Origin: an uncultured Halomonas sp.
GTDB taxonomy: Bacteria; Pseudomonadota; Gammaproteobacteria; Pseudomonadales; Halomonadaceae
Length of the DNA: 64,000 nucleotides
Assembly (NCBI RefSeq): GCF_947490095.1
Contig: NZ_CANLFS010000003.1
Location: 124,001 to 188,000, forward strand
Reading direction: 5' to 3'
In this document: piece by piece, positions 7,064-14,596 of the stretch
Layout: every line of letters starts with the position of its first letter
How positions within the stretch are numbered: the first letter of the stretch is position 1
Notes under the pieces: generated by a model
Database searches by the model: none
What the model was told of the DNA's origin: nothing
What the model saw: the letters and a program-made list of their open reading frames with translations, nothing else
Program-made: the position numbers and the translations under genes

Positions 7064-9055
7064 TCAGGTACGCCGGCTGACCCGCCAGTTGCCGACGATC
7101 ACGGCCAGCATGGTCGCGGCACCGGCGGCTTCCACCATCAGGCTCGGATAGAACACCGCCACGATGGCAGGCAGCAGCAATGCTCGCAGGGGCCAGCCGA
7201 TGCGGGTAAACAGATATCCCTCCAGCGCCGCGGCGAAGGCCGCCAGGGCCAGAAAGCCCGTTATCGCGGTCCATATCAGCAGCGGCCAGGGGCCTCCCAT
7301 GATGATCTCGGGGTTATAGACCATGAACAGCGGAATCAGGTAGAGCCCCTTGGCGAACTTCCAGGCCTGAAAGCCCGTTTCCATGGGTTTGGCCCCGGCG
7401 ATGGCCGCGCCGGCGAAACCGGCCAGCGCGATGGGCGGGGTGACGTTGGAATCCTGGGAGTACCAGAACACCACCAGGTGAGCGATCAGCAGCGGCACGC
7501 CAAATTCCGCTGTCAGTGCCGGCCCCACCAGCACGATCAGCACGATATAGCTGGCCGTGACCGGCAGGCCCATGCCCAACACCAGGCTGGCCAGCAACAC
7601 CATGATCAGCGCCAACAGCAGGTTGCCTCCCGAGAAGGCCAGCATCATGGAGGAGAACTTCAGCCCGAGGCCGGTCAGCCCCACCACCCCGACGATGATA
7701 CCGGCCACCGCGCAGGCCATGGAGACGGCCACGGCATTGCGCGCCCCCAGCTCGAGCCCCTCCACCAGTTTCATCATGGCGTTGCGAGTGGCCATGGCCA
7801 GCCGCTCGCCGGTCACCGGCTGACCCTGCCGGGGCGCCACGAAGAGCATCCACACCAGAAAGCGCATCACCGCCACGGCGAGCATGGTGAGGATGGCGAA
7901 ATAGCCTACCCGCATCGGCGACATGTTCATCACCAGCAGCCACACCAGTACCGCCAGTGGCAGCAGGAAGTGCCAGCCCTGCCCCATCACATCGCGCATC
8001 TGGGGCAATTCATCCTTTGTCATTCCCTGCATGCCCTGCTTGAGCGCGATGATGTGCACGAAAAGATAGACGGTGCCGAAATACATGACCGCCGGCAGGA
8101 TGCTGACCTTGACCACCTCCAGATAGGGCATCCTCGTGTATTCGGCGATCAGAAAGGCGCCGGCCCCCATCAGCGGCGGCATGATCTGTCCACCGGTAGA
8201 GGCCGCCGCCTCGATGCCTCCCGCCTGGTGAGGCTTGTATCCCAGGCGCTTCATCAGCGGAATGGTGAAGGCGCCGGTGGTCACCACGTTGGCGATGGCG
8301 CTACCGGAAATGGATCCCATGCCGGCGGAGGCGATCACCGCCGCCTTGGCCGGTCCGCCGCGCTGGCGGCCGGTGGCGGCATAGGCCAGGTCGATGAAGA
8401 ACTTGCCGGCGCCGGTGATCTCGAGGAAGGCGCCGAACAGCACGAAGATGAAGATATAGGTGGCCGCCACCCCCATGGGCAGGCCGAAGATCCCTTCCTG
8501 CCCCAGGTAGAGCTGGCCCACCAGGCGGTCCAGGCTGTAGCCACGATGCTCGAGAATGCCGGGCAGCCATTCTCCCAGCCAGGGAAGGTCACCCCGGGGG
8601 CCGGCGAAGGCATACAGCAGGGCGATCACGCCGATCACCGTCATGCCCAGGCCTACCGCGCGGCGCGCCGCCTCCAGCACCGTCACGGTGGCGATACAGC
8701 CGACCACGATATCGGTCTGGCTCCAGAATCCCGCCCGATTGATGATCTCGTCGAGATAGACCACCAGATAGCCCCCGGTGACCAGGGCCCCGGCGAAGAA
8801 GGTGGCATCGAGCAGCCAGCCGACGAGACCGCGTGGTCGCCGAGGCCCGAATACCGGAAACATCAGAAAGGCCAGCATCATGATCAGCATCAGGTGAATG
8901 CTGCGCTGATAGAAGAGTCCCAGCGGCTGGATACCGGCGGAGTAGAGCTGAAACAGCGACAGCCCTACCGCCACCAAGGTGATCAGCCATAGCACCGGCC
9001 GCGCATGGTGCGCCTGGCTACCGGGGACGATGGGGGAGTTACCTGATTCGCTCAT
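7064..9055 (-). CDS. TRAP transporter fused permease (DctQ-DctM type, TAXI class)
   Basis: 663 aa, the length expected when the small 4-TM and large 12-TM TRAP permease subunits are one chain. The N-terminal third holds about five to six membrane segments. The larger C-terminal part has DctM-like motifs such as GSISGSAIANVVTTGAFTIP, GGQIMPPLMGAGAFLIAEY and GMGLPVTASYIVLIVLV. Such permeases import organic anions with sodium, fed by a periplasmic TAXI protein, here encoded two genes upstream. AAGAGA lies 5 nt before the ATG at 9055. The order binding protein, DUF1850 protein, permease (all minus strand, short gaps) is typical and indicates one operon. Substrate unknown; lhgO upstream hints at a dicarboxylate. 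Confidence 0.9.
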   Translation of the reverse strand: MSESGNSPIVPGSQAHHARPVLWLITLVAVGLSLFQLYSAGIQPLGLFYQRSIHLMLIMMLAFLMFPVFGPRRPRGLVGWLLDATFFAGALVTGGYLVVYLDEIINRAGFWSQTDIVVGCIATVTVLEAARRAVGLGMTVIGVIALLYAFAGPRGDLPWLGEWLPGILEHRGYSLDRLVGQLYLGQEGIFGLPMGVAATYIFIFVLFGAFLEITGAGKFFIDLAYAATGRQRGGPAKAAVIASAGMGSISGSAIANVVTTGAFTIPLMKRLGYKPHQAGGIEAAASTGGQIMPPLMGAGAFLIAEYTRMPYLEVVKVSILPAVMYFGTVYLFVHIIALKQGMQGMTKDELPQMRDVMGQGWHFLLPLAVLVWLLVMNMSPMRVGYFAILTMLAVAVMRFLVWMLFVAPRQGQPVTGERLAMATRNAMMKLVEGLELGARNAVAVSMACAVAGIIVGVVGLTGLGLKFSSMMLAFSGGNLLLALIMVLLASLVLGMGLPVTASYIVLIVLVGPALTAEFGVPLLIAHLVVFWYSQDSNVTPPIALAGFAGAAIAGAKPMETGFQAWKFAKGLYLIPLFMVYNPEIIMGGPWPLLIWTAITGFLALAAFAAALEGYLFTRIGWPLRALLLPAIVAVFYPSLMVEAAGAATMLAVIVGNWRVSRRT

Positions 9056-9097
9056 GTCGGTCTCTTGGGGGTCGTGGTTGGCGGGGTGCAGGATCAG

Positions 9098-9592
9098 TCA
9101 GGGTTCGTCGAGGCGCACGGTAACGGGCCGATGGGCGGCCAGGCGGCTCAAGCTGATGCGTTTCTCGTCGACCACCAGACGATGGTCCACGGCGAGGCTA
9201 CCTACCCGGAGGCGATAGGCATTGCCCGGCACCGGCTCGTCGAGATCCTCGATCCAGTAGCCACCCTCGCCGTCCGAGACCTGACGGCCGCGGCCGGGAA
9301 TATGATCGAGGCCGGCGGCGAAGTCCGGCAGATGGCTGCGTTCGAGCAGCATGCGCCCCTCACGATGTCGGTAGCAGTCAAGCACCGCAAACCCCTCTAC
9401 CGAGTGGTTCCACTCCAGGCACCAGCCTTCTCCTTCGGGCATGGGCAACGACACCAGGGTCACTCCCTGGTCATCGATGACCTCGAGGCGTGTCTCGTCC
9501 TGGCCCGCCGCCGGGTTGGCCAGGACGAGACACGCACACAGCAGCAGGGCGGGCAGCCTGACCCGCCCTGCCATCGAGCGTGAATCACGCAT
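9098..9592 (-). CDS. DUF1850 protein, accessory to the TAXI-TRAP transporter
   Basis: 164 aa with an N-terminal hydrophobic signal (residues about 11-30, ending NPAAGQ), so probably exported. The body carries the DUF1850 pattern CLEWNHSVEGFAVLDCY, with two cysteines that could pair. Genes of this family habitually sit between TAXI binding protein and fused TRAP permease, as here; the biochemical role is not established. The start at 9592 is 4 nt after the stop of the binding-protein gene and has only a weak GAAG site; an ATG at 9574 is an alternative. Translational coupling to the upstream gene is likely. Confidence 0.75.
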   Translation of the reverse strand: MRDSRSMAGRVRLPALLLCACLVLANPAAGQDETRLEVIDDQGVTLVSLPMPEGEGWCLEWNHSVEGFAVLDCYRHREGRMLLERSHLPDFAAGLDHIPGRGRQVSDGEGGYWIEDLDEPVPGNAYRLRVGSLAVDHRLVVDEKRISLSRLAAHRPVTVRLDEP

Positions 9593-9596
9593 CGCT

Positions 9597-10568
9597 TCAG
9601 GGACGCTGGTGGTCGGCGATGTCGGCGCCGACTTCCTCGTAATAGCGCAGAGCGCCGGGATGGAAGGCGATCGGTGTGGAATTGACGCTGAATTCTACGG
9701 TGGTGTCGTTGGCCGCCGGATGCACCTCGATCAATTCATCGGTCCGCTCGAAGAGCATCTTGGTGATCTGATAGGCCAGCTCTTCATCCATCTCGCTGCT
9801 CACCGCCAGCACGTTGGGGATACCGATGGTCTGTACGCCCTCCTCCATGCCTTCATAGAGGCCGGCGCGCAGCTCGTAGGGGGCGAACACCGAAACGTTC
9901 TCGCGGGCATTGGCCACCTCCTCGTCGGAGAGGCCGACCAGGCGGATATCGCGGGTGGTGGCCAGGTTCATGATCGAACTGGTGGGCGGCCCCACGCTCC
10001 AGAAACCGGCGGCGATATCGCCGTCACGGATGGCGTCGGCGGTCTCGTTGAAGTTGAGGCGACGCGGGTCGAAGTCATCGTAGCTGATGCCATTGGCCTC
10101 GAGCAGCGCCCTGGCGTTGAGCTCGGTGCCGCTGCCCGGCGCCCCCACCGAGACCGCCTGACCCTCCAGATCATCAAGGCCTTCGATGCCGGAGTCGGCG
10201 AGAGTCACGAGCTGCACGGCGTTGGGATAGACCGACGCCAGCGCCCGGATATTCTCCAGCTGACGCCCCTCGAAATCCCCCGTGCCGCTATAGGCCTGAT
10301 AAACGGTATCGGCCAGGGCCAGGGCAAGATCGGAGTCGCCACGCCACACCAGCCCCATGTTCTCCACCGAGGCCCCGGTCACCTCGGCGACGGCATCATG
10401 GCCGTCGATATGCTCGCCGATCATCTCGGCCAGGCCGCCCCCCAGCGGATAATAGGTGCCGCCGGTACCGCCGGTAGCGACGGAGAGCTGCTGCTGGGCA
10501 ACCGCCAGCGGGGCCGTCGCGATCAGCGAGGCGGCGACGGCGGTCTTCATGACGTTCGTGGCTTTCAT
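9597..10568 (-). CDS. TAXI-family TRAP transporter periplasmic binding protein
   Basis: 323 aa. Residues 1-24 are a signal peptide ending APLAVA. The mature N-terminus has the diagnostic TAXI motif (LSVATGGTGGTYYPLGGGLA), followed by GSGTELNARALLEANG in the second lobe. It captures an organic acid in the periplasm and hands it to the fused permease. CGGAGGA precedes the ATG at 10568. It is the first gene of the three-gene transporter unit and lies 154 bp downstream of lhgO on the same strand, so read-through from lhgO is possible. Homologues bind glutamate/glutamine or C4-C5 dicarboxylates; the ligand here is not readable. Confidence 0.9.
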   Translation of the reverse strand: MKATNVMKTAVAASLIATAPLAVAQQQLSVATGGTGGTYYPLGGGLAEMIGEHIDGHDAVAEVTGASVENMGLVWRGDSDLALALADTVYQAYSGTGDFEGRQLENIRALASVYPNAVQLVTLADSGIEGLDDLEGQAVSVGAPGSGTELNARALLEANGISYDDFDPRRLNFNETADAIRDGDIAAGFWSVGPPTSSIMNLATTRDIRLVGLSDEEVANARENVSVFAPYELRAGLYEGMEEGVQTIGIPNVLAVSSEMDEELAYQITKMLFERTDELIEVHPAANDTTVEFSVNSTPIAFHPGALRYYEEVGADIADHQRP

Positions 10569-10722
10569 GGTATTCCTCCGGTCCTGGAACCAGGTTGTCG
10601 TGTTGTCGTTATAGACGCCGCAACGGCGCGCCGCCTCACGCTAGCATGCGCCGAGCGTGAGAACCTACTCTCCTGTTTTCTACGTTTTCGAAAAATTTCG
10701 GCAATGCCGCCAGGACCGGGGC

Positions 10723-11919
10723 TCAACCGTCCACCATCGTCTTCACCTGGCCGACGATATGGGCGCCGATGGGGATCGCCGAGGTGGCGGCAGGCGACGG
10801 GGCATTGCCCACATTGAGGGTGCGCCGGGTGTTCACGAACAGGAAGTCATCCACCAGCTTGCCGTCCCGGGATACCGCCTGGGCACGCACCCCCGCCGGA
10901 TAGGGCTCGAGATCCTCGAGCGTCAGGCCCGGACAGTACTTGCGCACCAGTTCGAGATAGCCCCGCTTGTGCAGGGAGTTCTTCATCTCGACGAGCCCCG
11001 GGCGCAGGTTCCTGCCCAGCACCCGGAGGATCCCCGGGTCGGTGAGCATCTGCGCCAGGTCGCGGGGCGAGACATCCCGGCGGCGGTAGCCCTCGCGCTT
11101 GAAGGCCAGCACCGCATTGGGCCCCACCGTCACGCTGCCATCGATCATGCGCGTCAGGTGCACCCCGAGAAACGGCATGGAGGGATCGGGGATCGGATAG
11201 ATCAGGTGATTGACGAGGCGGTTGTGCGTCTCCGGCAGCCGATAGTACTCGCCACGGAAGGGGCAGATGGTGAAGCCCGGGTCCTGGCCCAGCATGCGCA
11301 CCACCCGGTCGGCCATCAGCCCCGAGCAGGTGACCAGATAACGCCCGCTGAATTCACCGGCGGCGCTGGACACCACCACCTCCCGGGCCCGCTCTTCCAG
11401 GCCGGTGACCTCGGCGTTGTAGCGGATCTCGCCGCCCATTCGCGCGAATTCGCCGGCCATGGCACGCGTCACCTCGGCATAGTCGACGATGCCGCTGGAG
11501 GGCACGAAGATCCCGCCCAGCCCGGTGATATGGGGCTCGCGCTCGGCCAGCGCCGCGGCGGAGAGCCACTCGCGCTCCAGGCCATTGGCGGCGGTTCGCT
11601 CCCACAGCGCCTCCATGCGCTGCATCTCCAGCTCGCTGGTGGCCACCAGCACCTTGCCGCAGGTGTCATAAGCGATGCCGTGCTCATCACAGAACGCCTG
11701 GGTGGCACGATTGCCTTCGAGGCAGAAGCGCGCCTTGAGGCTACCCGGGGTGTAATAGACCCCGGCATGCATCACCCCGCTGTTGTGACCGGTCTGATGG
11801 CGTGCCGGCCCCGCTTCCTTCTCCAGCAGCAGCATCCGGCTGTCGGGATAGGTCTGCTTGAGTTGCATGGCGGTGGACATGCCCAGAATGCCGCCGCCGA
11901 TGATGATGAAGTCATGCAT
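10723..11919 (-). CDS. lhgO: L-2-hydroxyglutarate oxidase/dehydrogenase
   Basis: 398 aa FAD-dependent oxidoreductase of the LhgO (YgaF) type, which oxidises L-2-hydroxyglutarate to 2-oxoglutarate and passes electrons to the membrane quinone pool. The N-terminal FAD motif is DFIIIGGGILGMSTAMQL. The family motif HQTGHNSGVMHAGVYYTPGS follows, and GIFVPSSGIVDY and the C-terminal GNAPSPAATSAIPIG segment also fit. Start ATG 11919 has AGGAG 10 nt upstream; another ATG at 11915 is out of frame. No glutarate hydroxylase (csiD) is next to it. It precedes the TAXI-TRAP operon on the same strand, a possible functional link. Confidence 0.88.
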   Translation of the reverse strand: MHDFIIIGGGILGMSTAMQLKQTYPDSRMLLLEKEAGPARHQTGHNSGVMHAGVYYTPGSLKARFCLEGNRATQAFCDEHGIAYDTCGKVLVATSELEMQRMEALWERTAANGLEREWLSAAALAEREPHITGLGGIFVPSSGIVDYAEVTRAMAGEFARMGGEIRYNAEVTGLEERAREVVVSSAAGEFSGRYLVTCSGLMADRVVRMLGQDPGFTICPFRGEYYRLPETHNRLVNHLIYPIPDPSMPFLGVHLTRMIDGSVTVGPNAVLAFKREGYRRRDVSPRDLAQMLTDPGILRVLGRNLRPGLVEMKNSLHKRGYLELVRKYCPGLTLEDLEPYPAGVRAQAVSRDGKLVDDFLFVNTRRTLNVGNAPSPAATSAIPIGAHIVGQVKTMVDG

Positions 11920-12115
11920 GTCGCTGTCGCTCCTGCAATAAGATGACCACGCCGCCCCAACAGGCGCTCATTGGCCCCAAGCCCATCACGATAGTGGATA
12001 TTCACCGTTCGGTCTGGTCTTCACGCGTTACCACCAAAGCAGCATGCATACGACACTGGAAAAAGCGCCATCGAGCCGCCATAGTGTGTGTGTCGCAACC
12101 GCCCAATGGAGCATC

Positions 12116-12394
12116 ATGAGCACGGCACGTCAGTCCCGAACCGCGGAATCCCTGGACCCCCCGCGAAGCAGCCCTGACCTCGACGTCAGGGACCTGGAAC
12201 ACCGTACACGCCTTATGCGCATCGTGACCCGGCTGATCGCCGTGTCGGATCTCGAAAGCCGCGAGATCGCCCGCCGCGCGGGACTGCCGATGCAGAAGAT
12301 CAGCGACCTCCTGGCGGGGAAGCTGGAGCACCTCTCCATCGATGAACTGCGTCTCGTCTATCGCACCATCGATCAGCAGGAGAGCACTCACTAG
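12116..12394 (+). CDS. Small XRE-like helix-turn-helix protein
   Basis: 92 aa. After a polar N-terminal tail of about 28 residues comes a single HTH domain (LIAVSDLESREIARRAGLPM, then QKISDLLAGKLEHLSIDELR). The 'ISDLL.GKLE..SID.L' ending is the hallmark of HTH_37/HigA-like domains. It probably binds DNA. GGAG 4 nt before ATG 12116 sets the start; an upstream in-frame ATG at 12044 has no such site. No toxin partner is adjacent. It is followed by a strong terminator, so it is a single-gene unit. Whether it regulates lhgO (divergent) or ttrBCA (downstream) cannot be told. Confidence 0.7.
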   Translation: MSTARQSRTAESLDPPRSSPDLDVRDLEHRTRLMRIVTRLIAVSDLESREIARRAGLPMQKISDLLAGKLEHLSIDELRLVYRTIDQQESTH

Positions 12395-12437
12395 GCCGCC
12401 CGGCCATCATGTGAGGCCGACGTCCTGCCAGACAGCG

Positions 12438-12466
12438 AACGCCCTGCCCCAGGCAGGGCGTTTTTT
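12438..12466 (+). terminator. Intrinsic terminator after the HTH gene
   Basis: A 9-bp perfect GC-rich stem (12440-12448 with 12452-12460), loop CCA, and six T immediately after. Two further A-T pairs extend the base. Confidence 0.9.
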
Positions 12467-12552
12467 CATGCTTGTTCGTTGGAAACAAAGTCTCGCCAAA
12501 TCATCAGCTTACGCAATGATTAAGGGAAGATTAAGAGCATGCTAACAAAGTC

Positions 12553-12566
12553 TTGATCGACATCAA
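12553..12566. promoter_or_regulatory. Perfect FNR/Anr-type site upstream of ttrBCA
   Basis: TTGAT-CGAC-ATCAA matches the FNR consensus TTGAT-N4-ATCAA at all ten defined positions. It lies 95 bp before the ttrB ATG, and no other gene intervenes, so oxygen-sensitive activation of the tetrathionate reductase operon is likely. Confidence 0.8.
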
Positions 12567-12660
12567 GCCGGCCTGCCTGGGTCGAAGGTAACCTCCCGGT
12601 ATCAGTTTCACCTCTTCAAGGTGCGGAAGATCCCGCCCTACCCAGGCCACCGGAGGCGCC

Positions 12661-13437
12661 ATGGACCCTATTCGCCGCTCCCTTCTCGGCCAGCTGGCCC
12701 GCTTGAGCGCAGGTGCCGCCCTGATACCGCTCTCCAGCGTCGCCAGTGCCGGCATCAACGACCAGCCGCCGCGCCGCGAAGGCGACCCCGACAAGCGCTA
12801 CGGCATGCTGATCGACCTGCGTCAGTGCATCGGCTGCCAGGCCTGCACCGTCTCGTGCCACATCGAGAACGACGCCCCGCTGGGCAACTTCCGCACCGTG
12901 GTGTCGCAGTTTGAAGTCGAGGAACAGCACAGCGGTGACGTCGCGACCTTCATGCTGCCGCGGCTGTGCAACCACTGCGAGAACCCGCCCTGCGTGCCGG
13001 TCTGCCCGGTGCAGGCCACCTACCAGCGCCAGGACGGCATCGTGGTGGTCGACAGCGACCGCTGCGTGGGCTGCGCCTACTGCGTCAACGCCTGCCCCTA
13101 CGATGCCCGCTTCATCAACGAGAAGACCCAGACCGCCGACAAGTGCACCTTCTGCGCCCACCGCCTGGAGGCCGGCCTGCTGCCGGCCTGCGTGGAATCC
13201 TGCGTGGGCGGCGCACGCATCATCGGCGACATGCGCGATCCGGCCAGCGAGATCAGCCGCCTGATCGACAAGCATCGCGACGAGCTGATGGTACTGCAGC
13301 CGGAAAAGAACACCCTGCCCCAGGTCTTCTACCTGGGCATGGACGAGCGCTTCACCACTCGCCCCCAGGCCGAGGCGGGCATCTGGGACGTGCTGGGCAT
13401 GGAAGGCAAGGAGGTGGGTTATGAGTTTGGTCACTGA
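12661..13437 (+). CDS. ttrB: Tetrathionate reductase iron-sulfur subunit
   Basis: 258 aa. It has an N-terminal RRSLLGQLA twin-arginine-like segment with a following hydrophobic stretch, then four Cys groups typical of four-cluster ferredoxin subunits: CIGCQACTVSC, CNHCENPPCVPVCP, CVGCAYCVNACPY and CTFC...CVESC. It carries electrons from the membrane anchor TtrC to the catalytic subunit TtrA at the outer face of the inner membrane. The ATG at 12661 is chosen because it gives the export signal. The gene order B-C-A equals that of Salmonella ttrBCA. The two-component genes ttrSR found beside ttrBCA in Salmonella are not in this window. Confidence 0.9.
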   Translation: MDPIRRSLLGQLARLSAGAALIPLSSVASAGINDQPPRREGDPDKRYGMLIDLRQCIGCQACTVSCHIENDAPLGNFRTVVSQFEVEEQHSGDVATFMLPRLCNHCENPPCVPVCPVQATYQRQDGIVVVDSDRCVGCAYCVNACPYDARFINEKTQTADKCTFCAHRLEAGLLPACVESCVGGARIIGDMRDPASEISRLIDKHRDELMVLQPEKNTLPQVFYLGMDERFTTRPQAEAGIWDVLGMEGKEVGYEFGH

Positions 13438-14596
13438 GGTCGTCGTGCCACGCTACGGCATCGCCTGGTACCCCTGGGCGGTGCAGTACTTCTTCCTGAT
13501 CGCCCTGTCCTATTCGACCCTGTGGCTGGCGGCACCGGGGCTGGTCCTGGGCAAGCCGGCCTGGATGACCACCGCCCGCATCGCCCTGCTGGCCTGCGTT
13601 TCCACCACCCTGGTGGCCCCCGTTGCCCTGCTGGCCGACCTGCACCAGCCGCTGCGCTTCTGGCATTTCTACGCCCACCCGACCCCCTGGTCGTGGATGT
13701 CGCTGGGCAGCTTCCTGCTGCCGCTCTACCTGGGGGCCGTCGTGCTGCTGGCCTGGCTGGCCTGGCGACCGGCGCTCAAGGCGCGCAGCCGCCAGGACGA
13801 TGGCGTGTTCTCCCGCGTGGCCGGCTGGATCGCCTGGGGCGACTGGCAGGCGCCGCGCGCGGTGCTGGCACTGGTCGGCGCAGGGGCGCTTGCCCTCTCG
13901 CTTGGCATCATGGTCTACACCGGCTTCGAAGTGGCCATCGTCAAGGGGCGCCCGCTGTGGAATACCCACTGGCTGCCGCCGATGTTCGTCGCTACCGGCG
14001 TGATAGGCGCCTGCGGCCTGGTGCTGGTGCTCAACCGCATTTCCACCCTGCGCAGCGCCGACACCAACCGCCAGATGCTGGCGGTACTGGTCGGCGCCTG
14101 CGTGGTCACCGGCTTCATCGCCCTGACCTGGTTCCTCGACGGCATCAACGCCGTCTCGGGCTCGGTGGCCGCCGCGCTGGATTCGGTCAGCCAGAGCGCC
14201 GCCTGGCGCGGCACCGCCATGGAAGGCGGCATCGCCGGCGTGCTGCTGGCCGTGCTGGCCTTCGTCATGCGCCGCTCGGCGGCGCGCCGCAAGGCCATGG
14301 GCTGGGTTCTCGGCCTGCTCGCCCTGCACGTCGCCTGGATGTTCCGCTGGGTGGTGCTGATGAACGTCCAGACCGTGGCCCGCAACAGCGCCGGCTTCCA
14401 CGACTATCACGTCGCCTTCGGCTCCTACGGCCTGCTCGGCATCATCGGCATCTTCGGCCTGTGGCTGACCGCCGTGCTGCTGATCGACCTCTTCGTGCCC
14501 TGGCGCGAGGCCTCCAGCGACCCGCTCGCGGGCCCTCTCGCGGAGCCCGACGCCTCCCTTTCCGCTTCAATCGAAGGAGCCCCCCGCCATGGATAA
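13421..14596 (+). CDS. ttrC: Tetrathionate reductase membrane anchor (NrfD/PsrC family)
   Basis: 391 aa with about nine membrane-spanning segments and no cofactor motif, as in NrfD-type quinol-oxidising anchors. It should oxidise menaquinol or ubiquinol and feed TtrB. It is about 50 residues longer than I recall for the Salmonella protein, mainly at the C-terminus. The start at 13421 overlaps the end of ttrB by 17 bp and has AAGGAGG 6-7 nt upstream, indicating coupled translation. The C-terminal tail after the last membrane segment is Ser/Ala/Asp rich. Confidence 0.88.
   Translation: MSLVTEVVVPRYGIAWYPWAVQYFFLIALSYSTLWLAAPGLVLGKPAWMTTARIALLACVSTTLVAPVALLADLHQPLRFWHFYAHPTPWSWMSLGSFLLPLYLGAVVLLAWLAWRPALKARSRQDDGVFSRVAGWIAWGDWQAPRAVLALVGAGALALSLGIMVYTGFEVAIVKGRPLWNTHWLPPMFVATGVIGACGLVLVLNRISTLRSADTNRQMLAVLVGACVVTGFIALTWFLDGINAVSGSVAAALDSVSQSAAWRGTAMEGGIAGVLLAVLAFVMRRSAARRKAMGWVLGLLALHVAWMFRWVVLMNVQTVARNSAGFHDYHVAFGSYGLLGIIGIFGLWLTAVLLIDLFVPWREASSDPLAGPLAEPDASLSASIEGAPRHG

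Noticed and set aside
6269-8992. A very long open frame (over 900 codons) running across the lipoprotein gene and antisense to the TRAP permease
   Set aside because: It is Pro/Arg/His/Gln-rich with no family resemblance and mirrors the codon bias of the real genes; such shadows are common in high-GC DNA.
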